In this document: in pieces, positions 1-8,774 of the stretch
How the letters are laid out: every line of letters begins with the position of its first letter
Numbering within the stretch: the stretch's first letter is position 1
Assembly (NCBI GenBank): GCA_018644785.1
Contig: JABGPV010000034.1
Coordinates: 1 to 26,232, forward strand
DNA from: Deltaproteobacteria bacterium
GTDB lineage: Bacteria > Desulfobacterota > DSM-4660 > Desulfatiglandales > Desulfatiglandaceae
DNA: 26,232 nucleotides
Direction of reading: 5' to 3'
Translations under genes and position numbers: made by a program
Notes under the pieces: generated by a model
Databases searched by the model: none
Told to the model about the DNA's origin: nothing
What the model saw: only the letters and a program-made list of their open reading frames with translations

Positions 1-352
1 GATCCATGCGGACCGAACCCGGCTGCAGCAAGTCCTGGCGAACCTGCTGGACAATGCTTTGAAATACGGCGGAAAGGGCGGCAAGGTGAAGGTTGAAGCC
101 ATGGAAGAAGGTCAGAGCGTTGTGATCTCCGTGTCCGATGAAGGCATGGGTATCGCTGAAAATGAAGTGCCCAGGATCTGGGAGCGATTGTATCGCGGCG
201 ATCTCAGCCGCTCCAGGCGCGGCCTTGGACTGGGTCTCAGCTTTGTCAAAGCCATTGTTGGGGCACACGGGGGCACGGTTCACGTGAACAGCCAATTGAA
301 GGAAGGATCCACTTTTATTGTTAAACTGCCGCGATCAGAGGAAAAGCCTTAG
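1..352 (+). CDS. Sensor histidine kinase, C-terminal part (5' truncated by window)
   Basis: The reading frame is open from base 2 and ends at the TAG at 350-352. It encodes the ATP-binding (HATPase_c) domain of a membrane sensor kinase. The N box is read directly upstream of the first possible internal start (LQQVLANLLDNALKYGG). It is followed by the G1 box DEGMGI, a degenerate F box (IWERLYRGD) and the G2 box GLGLGLSFVKAIVGAHGG. The spacing and the RGDLSRS...GLGLGLS pattern are typical of OmpR/PhoR-type two-component kinases. The sensor, HAMP and phospho-acceptor His domains lie outside the window, so the signal is unknown. The TTG at 59 is inside the domain and is not a real start. The neighbouring toxin-antitoxin genes are on the opposite strand and unrelated. 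Confidence 0.9.
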   Translation, partial: IHADRTRLQQVLANLLDNALKYGGKGGKVKVEAMEEGQSVVISVSDEGMGIAENEVPRIWERLYRGDLSRSRRGLGLGLSFVKAIVGAHGGTVHVNSQLKEGSTFIVKLPRSEEKP

Positions 353-397
353 GATTTTGGATTGTTGACTGAGGGTTCGAGGCCCTTACCCTTGGCG

Positions 398-748
398 CTA
401 ATAGAGACCGGTCACAATTTGTATTTTTTCGTTCAGTTTTTTGATAAGATCTTGGGAAATGGAACCAATTTTTGATTTTCTCAAACGTTTCTTGTCTACA
501 CATCTCAGTTGAAAGACCTTTAGTTTTGAGTCATGTTGAAGGTTTGAAGTCCCTTTAGGAAGAAAGATCTCGTGAAAATGAATCTTTTTACCTTGAACCT
601 TTGTAATAGGCGCAACGATTACCAAAGGCCCGCTTCGGTTAGCAGCATTAGGGGAGATAATGACACAAGGTCGGGTTTTCTTTATTTCGGCGCCGATGGT
701 TGGATCCAGATTTATCCAATAGATATCACCCCTTTGAGGTGACCTCAT
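398..748 (-). CDS. mazF: MazF/PemK-family endoribonuclease toxin
   Basis: A 116-residue protein of the MazF/PemK family, which are mRNA-cleaving toxins with an SH3-like fold. The family signature is visible at the N-terminus: RGDIYWINLDP followed by KKTRPCVIIS, then the VIVAPIT strand. The length is normal for the family. I chose the ATG at 746-748 because it overlaps the stop of the upstream antitoxin gene as ATGA and places RGDIYW about six residues from the start. A longer frame starting at 778 would run inside the antitoxin gene. Overlap implies translational coupling and co-transcription with the antitoxin. The specific cleavage site cannot be read from the sequence. Confidence 0.88.
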   Translation of the reverse strand: MRSPQRGDIYWINLDPTIGAEIKKTRPCVIISPNAANRSGPLVIVAPITKVQGKKIHFHEIFLPKGTSNLQHDSKLKVFQLRCVDKKRLRKSKIGSISQDLIKKLNEKIQIVTGLY

Positions 749-1005
749 TTCCAGCCCTCCAGAGTGATTGTCTCCCATTCTTCATTGACAGAGAGGTCTT
801 CAGCTTCTGCCTCAGTACATGCTTTTGCTAATTTATCATCTATTACTCTTCTTCTCAACTCTTTTAGATATATTTTACAAGCTTGATCTAAAAAGTCTTT
901 CCTTGTCTTAAAAGGGTTGAACGCGTCTATTTCCTCAAGTAATCTCTTTTCAAATAATACTGTGGTCTTTACTTTGGGGCTTCTCGTGCCATAGTGTGGC
1001 TCCAT
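745..1005 (-). CDS. Antitoxin, ribbon-helix-helix type (MazE-like partner)
   Basis: An 86-residue protein directly upstream of and overlapping the MazF-type toxin by ATGA. The N-terminal half (KVKTTVLFEKRLLEEIDAF...TRKDFLDQACKIYLKELRRR) reads as a ribbon-helix-helix DNA-binding domain: a short beta strand and two helices. The acidic C-terminal tail (EAEAEDLSVNEEWETITLEGWK) is the kind of segment that wraps the toxin. It is expected to neutralise the toxin and autorepress the pair. The ATG at 1003-1005 has a good AGGAGG ribosome-binding site (bases 1012-1017). The family assignment comes from the sequence pattern and gene pairing; the exact antitoxin subfamily is uncertain. Confidence 0.8.
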   Translation of the reverse strand: MEPHYGTRSPKVKTTVLFEKRLLEEIDAFNPFKTRKDFLDQACKIYLKELRRRVIDDKLAKACTEAEAEDLSVNEEWETITLEGWK

Positions 1006-1041
1006 AAATTACCTCCTATAGTCCATCCAAATATACTTCTT

Positions 1042-1069
1042 TTTATGCTGCCTTTAGGCTGCCTGTCAA
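1042..1069 (-). promoter_or_regulatory. Candidate sigma70 promoter of the mazE/mazF pair
   Basis: On the minus strand, TTGACA (1064-1069) and CATAAA (1042-1047) are separated by 16 bp. The AGGAGG and the antitoxin ATG follow about 25-40 bp downstream. The spacer carries a GGCAGC direct repeat (GGCAGC-CTAAA-GGCAGC), a possible site for autorepression. Confidence 0.5.
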
Positions 1070-1088
1070 GATTCTTTTTCTAACAGGT

Positions 1089-1793
1089 TCATGAATCTTC
1101 CTCTTTGTTATCAAAACGATGAAATTGCCGCTCTGAAACATAAAGGCCCACCAGGGAAGCCATAAAGAAGATCAGATAAAACTGACCGATAAGCCCTTCC
1201 AGGATGGTCAGGGTTTGTGCCATGCCCGAAAGTGCTACCACCTCGCCGTAGCCGATGGTCAACAGCGTCACATAGCTGTAAAAAAACATGAGTTTGTACA
1301 GCGATTGCATGTTTTGGGGTTGTCCGTGCACCCCGAAGTTGAAGGAACCGGGATGGAGGATCTCAATGTTTACAAATAAAATTGTCCAGAATATCCCCAA
1401 CAGGATGTAAACACACAACCCCCCCATGACGCTGTCCGCACTGATCTCCCTTTGTCGGGTCACGGCAGCGGCGATCAAGAACGTCACCAGTCCGAGATAA
1501 GCGCATGATATGAAATTGGTGGCAATGAGAGCATGCTTGTTGTCGGTGAAATAGCTGCTGCTTTCTCCTAAAATGGTGCAAGCGCCAAGGACGATGGTCA
1601 GCTTGAAGAAACGGCTCTTTCGAACGGAATAAGCGGCTGCTGCCAAAAAAAGATAGAAGATGGTGTCTCCCACGTAGCCGGCGGCCAGGCTCCCTTCAAA
1701 AAGGGGTGTCGTAATCAACTGCGCGATAAAAAGTGCCAGTAGAAAGCCGAAGCGATTGCTTCCGCCGCGGTAGCGTGCGTGATCCGGTTTCAT
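1089..1793 (-). CDS. Two-transmembrane-pore (Ion_trans_2) potassium-type channel
   Basis: A 234-residue membrane protein with about six hydrophobic segments. The C-terminal part contains the pore module: a pore helix and selectivity filter TIGYGE (residues 179-184, equivalent to TVGYGD) between two membrane segments (about 122-143 and 198-218). No cytoplasmic RCK/TrkA-N domain follows; the protein ends in a short acidic tail (NKEEDS). The N-terminal hydrophobic half (residues 15-110) is not recognised. The gene begins 44 bp after the RND pump gene on the same strand, so it may be the last gene of the efflux operon. K+ selectivity is inferred from GYG; the final E instead of D is a common variant. 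The ribosome-binding site is weak. Confidence 0.78.
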   Translation of the reverse strand: MKPDHARYRGGSNRFGFLLALFIAQLITTPLFEGSLAAGYVGDTIFYLFLAAAAYSVRKSRFFKLTIVLGACTILGESSSYFTDNKHALIATNFISCAYLGLVTFLIAAAVTRQREISADSVMGGLCVYILLGIFWTILFVNIEILHPGSFNFGVHGQPQNMQSLYKLMFFYSYVTLLTIGYGEVVALSGMAQTLTILEGLIGQFYLIFFMASLVGLYVSERQFHRFDNKEEDS

Positions 1794-1837
1794 GGTTGAG
1801 TTTCCATTGAATACACCTCACATCAAGTGAAACGTTT

Positions 1838-4800
1838 TTAGTTCTGCGGCCGTTTTTTCCATGCCGGAATGCGAAAAAATATCACATAAAGGGTGGGGAT
1901 GAAGACCAGTGTCAGGACGGTGGCAAAGAGCAGTCCCCCCATGATGGTGATGGCCATGGATCCGAACAGGTTGTCGTTGACTAAAGGGATCATGCCGAGG
2001 GTCGTGGTGCAGGCGGTGATCAGAACGGGCCGGACACGGGTCAAAGAGGCCTGGATCACTGCCTGGTAGCGTTCGGTCCCTTTGGCGATCCACTGATCAA
2101 TCTCTCCTATCAAAATGACAGCGTTTCGAATCATCATACCGATAAGACTCAGCATGCCCAGCATGGCCATGAACCCGAAACCCTTGTGGGTGAGGAGGAG
2201 GCCGGCCGTGATGCCGATAATGGAAAGGGGAAGGGTCAGAATAATGATCAGGGGCTGACGCACACCGTTAAAAAGGAGTACCACGAGCGCCAGCATCAGG
2301 GCCAGGGCCAGGGGGACCTGGGCATAGACGCTCTGGTTGCTTTCGTTGGCGAATTCGTACATGCCGCCCCAGGAAAGGGAATAGCCCGGGGGGAGTGGGA
2401 TGGCTTCAATGAGCGGCGCCAGTTCGTTTCGGAGTTTCACGGTGGTAAAATTCGCCTTGGGATTGCATTGGACGGTGACGGTGCGGATCCGGTCATAATG
2501 CCAGATCATGGCGTCTTGCATCTGCACTTCATGGCCCGTGATTAAGGCAGCAAGAGGGCGGCTTTCGTTCCCGTTTCCCCAGACCGGTACATTGTCCAGA
2601 TCGGGGGTGGTGAATCTTTCGCTTTTGGGGGCCCGCACCAGAATGGGGATCAGTCGATCCCGCTCTCGGAAGTGGCCCATGGGGATGCCGTGGGTCAGGC
2701 GCAGGAGGGCATGGGCCACATCAGGGCGGGTGATGCCCATGGCTTTCCCGTCCACCTGAGAAAATTCGGGGGTCCAGATGGAAATGCGGTTGCGCCAGTT
2801 ATCCCGAACATTTTTGGATTGAGGATGGTTGGCCATAATACCTTTCGCTTTTTCAGAAAGGGCGCGCAGGATTTTGGGATCGTCACCGGAAAAGCGGGCC
2901 TCCACCTCGTATTCCGGTCCCCCGGACTCATTAAAGGGGATCACCAGGGGGTCGGCGTCCGGATAACGGGACGCGATATGGGTCCGGGTGCGCTGAACCA
3001 GGTCATCCACATCATCCGCGGAACGGGTATTCACGATGATGATGCCGTAACAGCTGTGCGGTTGCTGGGGAGTGAAGGTCAATAGAAAACGAAGGGGGCC
3101 GCTCCCCACAGTGGTGGTAACGCTTTCGACCTCCGGCCAAGACCGGAGTTCCTTTCCAAGTTCTTTAAGGTCTGCCGATGTCCGCTCAATCCGCGTGCCT
3201 TCGGGAAGCCAGTAGTTGATCTGAAACTGGGCCCGGTCCGCCGGTTGCATGAAAACCTGTTTCATGAATTCGGCGCCCCATCCGGCCAGAAAAAGAAGCC
3301 CTGCCATGAAAAGCACGGTCAGCCACCGGAAACGCAGGGCGTTGTTCAGCAGAAATCGGTAAACCCTGTAGAAGCTATTCTGGTAGGGCGTTTCGGTTTT
3401 CTTCTGTTTTGCGGCTTTAAGAATCTTGGCACTCATCACGGGTACCACGATCATGGCCTGAAGCCAGCTGATGGCCAGCGCGATGGCCACCACGTCAAAG
3501 AGGGTCTTGCAGAATTGACCGGTGCTGCTTTGGGCCAGATCAATGGGCAGGAAACTGGCGCAGGCCACCGCAGTGGCCACGATCTGGGGCCATCCCGTGG
3601 CCCGGGCCGCGTCCACACAGGCCTTGTCCGTGGCGAGATTTCCGTCCCGGAGCCGCACCATTACATTGTCCGTCACCACCACTGAATCGTCCACCAGCAT
3701 GCCCAGTACCAGGATGAGGGAACCCACGGAGACCATCTGCAGGTCGATGCCCAGCCAGTACATGACCAGAAATGTCCCGGCGATGTTGATGATGAGCCCA
3801 TTGGTGATCACAAGGGCGCTCCTGAAACCCAGTGACAGCATGAGTACCACGAGTACTATGGCTATGGCCTCCAGCAGGGACGTGATAAAATCCTTCACCG
3901 ATTCCATGACTTCCCGGGACTGGTAGTTGACGATGTCTAAAGTGAGACCGGCCGGCATGTGGGCGGTCATCTCCTTCAGTTTTTTTTCCACGGCGTTTCC
4001 CATTTGAACCGTATTGCCGTGGCTCACCGTGGAGATGCCAATACCGATGGCCGGTTTTCCGTTATGACGAAAGAGCACCTGGGGGGGGGCCTGGTAGCGC
4101 CGTTCAATAAGTGCCATATCCCCCAGCAATACCTGCTGTCGGCCATTGGCACCGGAAACCACCAGGTTCCGGATGTCCTCCACCGTTTGGAAATTTCCCG
4201 TGGGCATCAAGGAAACCTTCTGCTGCTGGGCGTTGAGGCTGCCGGAATAGGTAATAAGGTTCTGGGCCTGAAGGGAATTAATGATGTCATGGGGATGGAT
4301 TCCCAGGGTCGCCATTCGGGTGCGGGAGAGTTCCACCACGATCTGCTGGGGTTGGATCCCGAAGAGTTTCACTTCCGCAACATCGTCGCATCCTTTAAGG
4401 CGTTTCTGCATATATTCCGCGTAACGGCGCAGCTCTTCATAGGAAAATCCCGCTCCGCTGAGCGTCAGGAATACGCCGTAGGTTTGTCCGAAATGGTCGA
4501 TTATCTGCGGTGGTCCGGCGCCTTGGGGAAGAAGTCCCTGCGCATTATGAATCCGCTCCCTGAGGTTGTTCCAGATCTGTGGCATGGCATCGGGCGGGAA
4601 GGAATCCTGGATATCCACGAACACCGTGGAAATATCGGGCTGGCTCATGGAGCGCACATGCTTGAGGCTGCCAAGCTTCTGGGCCGCCTTTTCAATCACC
4701 TCAGTGACCTGAAGTTCCACCTCCTCGGCCGATGCGCCCGGGTACTCGGTGATCACCACTGCCGTCTGAATGGTGAAGGTGGGATTTTTGAGCTTGCCCA

Positions 4801-4894
4801 TATTGAAATAGGCGGAGATGCCCCCCAGTACGATGAAGAGGGAGAAGATCATCACCGTTGTTTTATTTCGTATGGCCCAGTCTGTGATGTTCAT
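1838..4894 (-). CDS. RND efflux pump inner-membrane protein (AcrB/HAE1-like)
   Basis: A 1018-residue RND (resistance-nodulation-division) proton-driven exporter of the inner membrane, of normal length for the family. The first membrane helix is at residues 10-30. Two large periplasmic loops follow, then helix 4 with the proton-relay pair Asp402-Asp403 in GMLVDDSVVV. The DD pair and the SVVVTDN context point to the hydrophobic/amphiphile (HAE) branch rather than the heavy-metal (HME) branch. It is preceded on the same strand by its membrane fusion protein (74 bp gap) and an outer-membrane component, which together make a complete tripartite pump. Residues 340-500 and 860-1005 hold the remaining helices. 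The substrate cannot be read from the sequence. The start has only a weak ribosome-binding site but is supported by the family N-terminus (MNITDWAIRNKTTV). Confidence 0.92.
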   Translation of the reverse strand: MNITDWAIRNKTTVMIFSLFIVLGGISAYFNMGKLKNPTFTIQTAVVITEYPGASAEEVELQVTEVIEKAAQKLGSLKHVRSMSQPDISTVFVDIQDSFPPDAMPQIWNNLRERIHNAQGLLPQGAGPPQIIDHFGQTYGVFLTLSGAGFSYEELRRYAEYMQKRLKGCDDVAEVKLFGIQPQQIVVELSRTRMATLGIHPHDIINSLQAQNLITYSGSLNAQQQKVSLMPTGNFQTVEDIRNLVVSGANGRQQVLLGDMALIERRYQAPPQVLFRHNGKPAIGIGISTVSHGNTVQMGNAVEKKLKEMTAHMPAGLTLDIVNYQSREVMESVKDFITSLLEAIAIVLVVLMLSLGFRSALVITNGLIINIAGTFLVMYWLGIDLQMVSVGSLILVLGMLVDDSVVVTDNVMVRLRDGNLATDKACVDAARATGWPQIVATAVACASFLPIDLAQSSTGQFCKTLFDVVAIALAISWLQAMIVVPVMSAKILKAAKQKKTETPYQNSFYRVYRFLLNNALRFRWLTVLFMAGLLFLAGWGAEFMKQVFMQPADRAQFQINYWLPEGTRIERTSADLKELGKELRSWPEVESVTTTVGSGPLRFLLTFTPQQPHSCYGIIIVNTRSADDVDDLVQRTRTHIASRYPDADPLVIPFNESGGPEYEVEARFSGDDPKILRALSEKAKGIMANHPQSKNVRDNWRNRISIWTPEFSQVDGKAMGITRPDVAHALLRLTHGIPMGHFRERDRLIPILVRAPKSERFTTPDLDNVPVWGNGNESRPLAALITGHEVQMQDAMIWHYDRIRTVTVQCNPKANFTTVKLRNELAPLIEAIPLPPGYSLSWGGMYEFANESNQSVYAQVPLALALMLALVVLLFNGVRQPLIIILTLPLSIIGITAGLLLTHKGFGFMAMLGMLSLIGMMIRNAVILIGEIDQWIAKGTERYQAVIQASLTRVRPVLITACTTTLGMIPLVNDNLFGSMAITIMGGLLFATVLTLVFIPTLYVIFFRIPAWKKRPQN

Positions 4895-4968
4895 AGGTTA
4901 ATTAGATATAAGGTTTTAGGTGAAATGTATAAGATAACAACTCAATAATTCAGGCAATATCATGGGTT

Positions 4969-6078
4969 TCATTTTAGGATGAGAACCCGCTGTCCGTCTC
5001 TGAGCTTTCGAACGCCTGCTGTCACCACCCATTCTCCGGTCTGAAGACCTTTCTTGACTTCAATGCCCTTTGCTGTGAGGTTCCCCAGTTCCACCTTTCG
5101 ATCTTGCACGGTCCCTTTCTTTTGATCAACCACCCATACCCGGCTGTTGCCTGTGGGGTCGCTTGATACGGCGCTCAGGGGAATCTGGATGGTGCGATCA
5201 TCCACACGCCGTTTTACGGTAATTTCCAGCAGCCCGTTCATGCCGGGGCGAAGATCAGTTCCGGGCCCGGCCTGAAAGATCACGGTGATGGGGTACGTAT
5301 TGGCCGGGGACAGTGCGCTCGGGCCGATGCCTTCCAGTGTTGCCGGAAGTCTCATATCGTTGAGAGCGGGTATGACAAGGGCATATGTCTCAAAACGGTT
5401 GTGTTCGGGCATCAGTGACGGGGAGAGCTGTGCCCTTGCCTTGAGGCGTGACAGGTCCACAAAAAGGACCACCGTTTGCCCCGCTGAAACCGTGTCAAAA
5501 TCGTTGACCTTCTTTTGGGCGACAATGCCCGTGAAAGGGGCCGTTAAGCGGGCGTATGATAGCCTGCGCCGGGCCTCACTCAACTGCTTTTTCTGTATCT
5601 TCACCTGGTCTTCCGTGCCCCTTGCGTCCGCACGGGCTTTGTCTAGCTGACTGATATCCACGTCCTGGTTCGCCCAGAGTTTCTGCATTCTCGAAAGATG
5701 AAGCCCCTCATCCTTTTGTCTTGCAGCAGCCTGTGCCAGGGCGGCTTCAGCCTGGCCTGCCGTATCTTTAAAATCTTTTGCATCCAGCAAAGCGATCAGT
5801 TCCCCTTTTTTAACCACCTGACCCACTGCTACGGGGAGATCCGTGATACGCCCGGAAACACGAAAGGCTACCCTGGTTTCCACCATTGTCATGAGGGTGG
5901 CGGGGAGACGTCGCATAAACGTCTTTGATACCGGTTTAACCTGCAGGGCCTTGACGGGTATGACGGTTTCTTTCCCGGCGGGCGCCGCCCGTTTGCTGCT
6001 ATCGTCAGCCACTGCGTCTGCGGATAGCATCCCCATGAACGCCGATAGCATCAAAAAAAGGGAAAAGGTTTTTTTCAT
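4969..6078 (-). CDS. RND periplasmic adaptor (membrane fusion protein, HlyD/AcrA family)
   Basis: A 369-residue periplasmic adaptor that links the RND pump to its outer-membrane channel. It has a signal peptide (MKKTFSLFLMLSAFMGMLSADA), a beta-barrel/lipoyl part with ...VAFRVSGRITDLPVAVGQVVKKGELIALLDAKDF (about residues 70-105), and a coiled-coil hairpin rich in Ala/Gln/Lys (about 108-172). The second lipoyl half follows (LTAPFTGIVAQKKVNDFDTVSAGQTV), then the membrane-proximal barrel. No lipobox is seen, so anchoring by a signal-cleaved or uncleaved N-terminus is left open. It lies between the TolC-like fusion gene (25 bp upstream) and the pump gene, in the usual tripartite order. Confidence 0.9.
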   Translation of the reverse strand: MKKTFSLFLMLSAFMGMLSADAVADDSSKRAAPAGKETVIPVKALQVKPVSKTFMRRLPATLMTMVETRVAFRVSGRITDLPVAVGQVVKKGELIALLDAKDFKDTAGQAEAALAQAAARQKDEGLHLSRMQKLWANQDVDISQLDKARADARGTEDQVKIQKKQLSEARRRLSYARLTAPFTGIVAQKKVNDFDTVSAGQTVVLFVDLSRLKARAQLSPSLMPEHNRFETYALVIPALNDMRLPATLEGIGPSALSPANTYPITVIFQAGPGTDLRPGMNGLLEITVKRRVDDRTIQIPLSAVSSDPTGNSRVWVVDQKKGTVQDRKVELGNLTAKGIEVKKGLQTGEWVVTAGVRKLRDGQRVLILK

Positions 6079-6103
6079 TGAATGACCTCGTTTTAAGGGC
6101 TGA

Positions 6104-8572
6104 TTATCCTTTTCTTCCCAGACGTTCTTTCAATTCCATCCACCAGGATTCCTGCTCCGCCACGGGTATTAGGGCGGCAATCCGATTCATGGATCGTTCC
6201 ACTTCCACAATGGCCTTCAGAAAACGATATTCGCTGAGGATGGCTTGTCTTTCCTGCACCATGGTTTCGCGCTGCGCGTCCAGCAGGTCTAAAATGGTGG
6301 CCACCCCTTGAGCATACCCATCTCGGACAACCTTATAATTTTTATTGGCTGCTTCCGCCGCCATCTTTGCCAGGTCCATGTCGGAACGGGCAGCGGATGC
6401 TTTAATGAGGGCATTTCTCGCCCGTTGTTCGACGATCTGGCTGGCTTCCCGGTGCAGGGATTCCAGCTTGCGAAGGGTGGCCCTGTTTTTTCTCACATCC
6501 ACGATTTTGCCACCGCCTTCAAAGAGCGACCAGACCAGTTTGACTTGAAATGCCCAGTGGTTGTCTGCGTCTTCAGGAACTAAACGGGAGAACTGTTCAA
6601 CCGCGGGGACATTGTTGAAAGTCTGATCGAGCGTGTGGCTGTATCCGAATTCCATGGAGGCTTCGGGTACCACAAAGCGCCTCTTGTAATATCCCTTCAG
6701 GATTCGGGTGGCATCAATCAGGCTGTCGATGGATTTCAGTTCCGGAGAGGTATCGAGCGCCGTATCAAGCACGTGGGTGGTGAGCGCCTGGAAATCGACG
6801 GGGTTCAGGACCAGTGACATGAAAGTCTTCTCGTTGAATGCCCCCTGCATCTGGGAGGCGCGTCTGTTCTGAAAACTCCAGATCCGATGTTGTTCTTCCC
6901 CCATGATCCGGTTCAACCCGACCATGGCGCTCTGGAGGGCGGATTGAGATCTGATGACCAGGCTTCTATCGTGCGCCTCTTTTGCCTCCCATCGGTAGAC
7001 TTCCTGGGGACCGGCGGTGCCGGCCGCATTTCGTTGCCGCGCCGTCTGGAGATTCTGTTGCGTCAGCTTCAGGTTGTATTCCCGGATCCAGTACAGGGCG
7101 GCCGCTGCCAGAGAATCCATATAGAGTTCCTGGGTGCGTGCCGCCACATCCAATCTGAGGGATTTTTCCCGAAAAAGCGCACTGTCCACGCCCTTGTTTG
7201 CGGCTCGAAGCCGGCTGATGACCGGATCGCTGAAAATCAGCTGCTGGAGGGCAATGCCTGCCGAAGACCGGTCCTCCGGAAACATGCCGAAAGAACGCTG
7301 GGCAATGTTCTGGTCCACCCGCATATAGCCCACCTGCCCTCGGACCTGAGGGAAGAGTTCGGTTAACATGCGGTCTCGATCCTGGCGATCTTCCTCCACC
7401 GCGGCCCCCTTTACCGAGAGGCTGGCATTTTTCTTAAGTGCCCGTTCAACTGCCTGAGGCAGGGTCAATTCAGGCGTACTGCTCTTTTTGAGATAATGGT
7501 CAAAAGGGATTCGGTCCACTTCGGGAAGGGCAGCGATAACGCTTTTTTTGGCCGGTTCCGGTTCGACTTCCCGAGCCTTTTCCGCCAGGCTCTCAGTGAC
7601 ATGGTACTGAACTGCCACAGCGGTTGTTTCGTTGATCTGCAACCTTCGTTTGGGTTTGAGGGGATCAATGGGATTTCGTAACCGCATTCCTGAGAAAAAG
7701 CGCATGGCATTCAAGGCGGCATGACGGGCCAGCCGTTCGTTCATGGGGGGCAGCTGTCCGGCCAGGGCGCCTTTTTGAACATCCGTTACGCCGGTCCCCG
7801 AGAAAACAAAACATCCCTTCCCGTTGAGTTTACGGATGAGGTTTTTTCGCTCGGATGCCGGCATTACAAGTGTCGGTGTCATATAGACAGCTTTCACTTC
7901 TTTTCCCAGAGAATCAAGGGTCTTCCCCGTGGTTTCCCAGGTCGGTTTAACGGTCGCGGAAAACCCCTGTTTCCTGGCAGCATCCAGAAGTTGCTGCTTC
8001 AGGTCATGCACCTGTGCCAGCAAAAAGCCGTCCGCCAGGATCGTCAACTCCCGGATTTTGAACAACTGGGCCATGGTCCGGAGATCCGTTCGGATTTGTC
8101 CCGGGATGGTGGTCAGGGCCAGCGGTCGTCTTTCGGCAGATCGTTTTGGCAGGACAAAACCCGGATCAAAGTTGAAAAGACCCACCATGGGTTTTTTGTG
8201 TTTCCGGGCTGTTTTAAGGGCTTCGCGGGCCAGCAATGGGCCGTTGATAAACACAAGGTCCACGGCTGGATCCCCAAGGGCCGTTTTCAGGGCGGCCGCC
8301 GCATTTTCTTTCTGCCAGCGGGCGCCGTCGCTTTTTTTGAAAACAGGTGTTATTTCCCCTTCCGCCAGCGTTTCCAGGGCCTTTTGAAACCGGAGGGTGA
8401 GATGGTTCAAGGGTTCGCTTTGTCCGTCTGAGAGCAACGCGATGGTCTTTTTGGAAGGGGATGGTGTTTGCCCGAAAACCGGATGGCAAAGCCACAAAAC
8501 CAACATGACAACCGCGAAGAAGTGATTGGGTCGCATAAATCGGTGGGTTGTGGTATGATCGAATTCGATCAT
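6104..8572 (-). CDS. Periplasmic substrate-binding-like domain fused to a TolC-family outer-membrane channel
   Basis: An 822-residue protein, nearly twice the length of an ordinary TolC homologue (about 430-490). After a membrane/signal segment (MRPNHFFAVVMLVLWLCHPVFGQ) comes a roughly 300-residue domain with alternating strands and helices. This domain (KTIALLSDGQSEPLNHLTLRF..., VDLVFINGPLLAREALKTA, KPMVGLFNF) resembles ABC-type periplasmic substrate-binding proteins. From about residue 365 it is a TolC/OEP channel: LTLPQAVERALKKNASLSVKGA, long Ala/Gln/Arg-rich helices, and the repeat-end motif DGYAQGVATILDLLDAQRETMVQERQAILSEYRFLKA. The start at 8570-8572 has AGAGGA four bases upstream; an alternative ATG at 8534-8536 would leave a shorter signal peptide. 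It is the first gene of the efflux operon. The binding-protein assignment is by pattern, so its ligand and exact family are uncertain. Confidence 0.82.
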   Translation of the reverse strand: MIEFDHTTTHRFMRPNHFFAVVMLVLWLCHPVFGQTPSPSKKTIALLSDGQSEPLNHLTLRFQKALETLAEGEITPVFKKSDGARWQKENAAAALKTALGDPAVDLVFINGPLLAREALKTARKHKKPMVGLFNFDPGFVLPKRSAERRPLALTTIPGQIRTDLRTMAQLFKIRELTILADGFLLAQVHDLKQQLLDAARKQGFSATVKPTWETTGKTLDSLGKEVKAVYMTPTLVMPASERKNLIRKLNGKGCFVFSGTGVTDVQKGALAGQLPPMNERLARHAALNAMRFFSGMRLRNPIDPLKPKRRLQINETTAVAVQYHVTESLAEKAREVEPEPAKKSVIAALPEVDRIPFDHYLKKSSTPELTLPQAVERALKKNASLSVKGAAVEEDRQDRDRMLTELFPQVRGQVGYMRVDQNIAQRSFGMFPEDRSSAGIALQQLIFSDPVISRLRAANKGVDSALFREKSLRLDVAARTQELYMDSLAAAALYWIREYNLKLTQQNLQTARQRNAAGTAGPQEVYRWEAKEAHDRSLVIRSQSALQSAMVGLNRIMGEEQHRIWSFQNRRASQMQGAFNEKTFMSLVLNPVDFQALTTHVLDTALDTSPELKSIDSLIDATRILKGYYKRRFVVPEASMEFGYSHTLDQTFNNVPAVEQFSRLVPEDADNHWAFQVKLVWSLFEGGGKIVDVRKNRATLRKLESLHREASQIVEQRARNALIKASAARSDMDLAKMAAEAANKNYKVVRDGYAQGVATILDLLDAQRETMVQERQAILSEYRFLKAIVEVERSMNRIAALIPVAEQESWWMELKERLGRKG

Positions 8573-8574
8573 AC
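8553..8574. promoter_or_regulatory. Perfect 22-bp palindrome at the efflux operon start
   Basis: Two 11-base arms, GTATGATCGAA and TTCGATCATAC, join without a spacer. The palindrome covers the proposed start codon (8570-8572) of the substrate-binding/TolC fusion gene. It lies about 80-100 bases downstream of the predicted transcription start, so it could be an operator or an mRNA hairpin affecting translation. It contains the words TCGAA and TTCGA that also make up the ArsR dyads, but in the opposite order. Confidence 0.55.
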
Positions 8575-8662
8575 GATCCTCTTTCGTCTCAAGGGCATGG
8601 ACCATATTGTGATTGCCTCACATGGACTATCTGAGAATGACGATGGGGACAGTTCAGCAGAA

Positions 8663-8691
8663 GATATATCCCTTTGGAAAAAGAGTGTCAA
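8663..8691 (-). promoter_or_regulatory. Strong sigma70-like promoter of the RND efflux operon
   Basis: On the minus strand, TTGACA (8686-8691) is followed after exactly 17 bp by TATATC (8663-8668). Transcription would start near 8656, leaving an untranslated leader of about 84 bases before the ATG at 8572. It is divergent from the arsR promoter at 8775. Confidence 0.6.
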
Positions 8692-8774
8692 GGATAGTGT
8701 AATTCAAAAATTGGGACCGGGAGCATCTTTTAAAATTTCACTATGAAAACCAGGTGATAATGTAAAAAAAGGTC

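Noticed and set aside
3959..4948. 329-codon open frame on the plus strand
   Set aside because: It is antisense to the well-supported RND pump gene and has no family signature; long antisense frames are common opposite GC-rich genes.
8468..8746. 92-codon plus-strand frame in the arsR/efflux intergenic region
   Set aside because: It overlaps the fusion gene start and the promoter at 8663-8691, and shares MIEFDHT with the opposite strand only because of the 22-bp palindrome.
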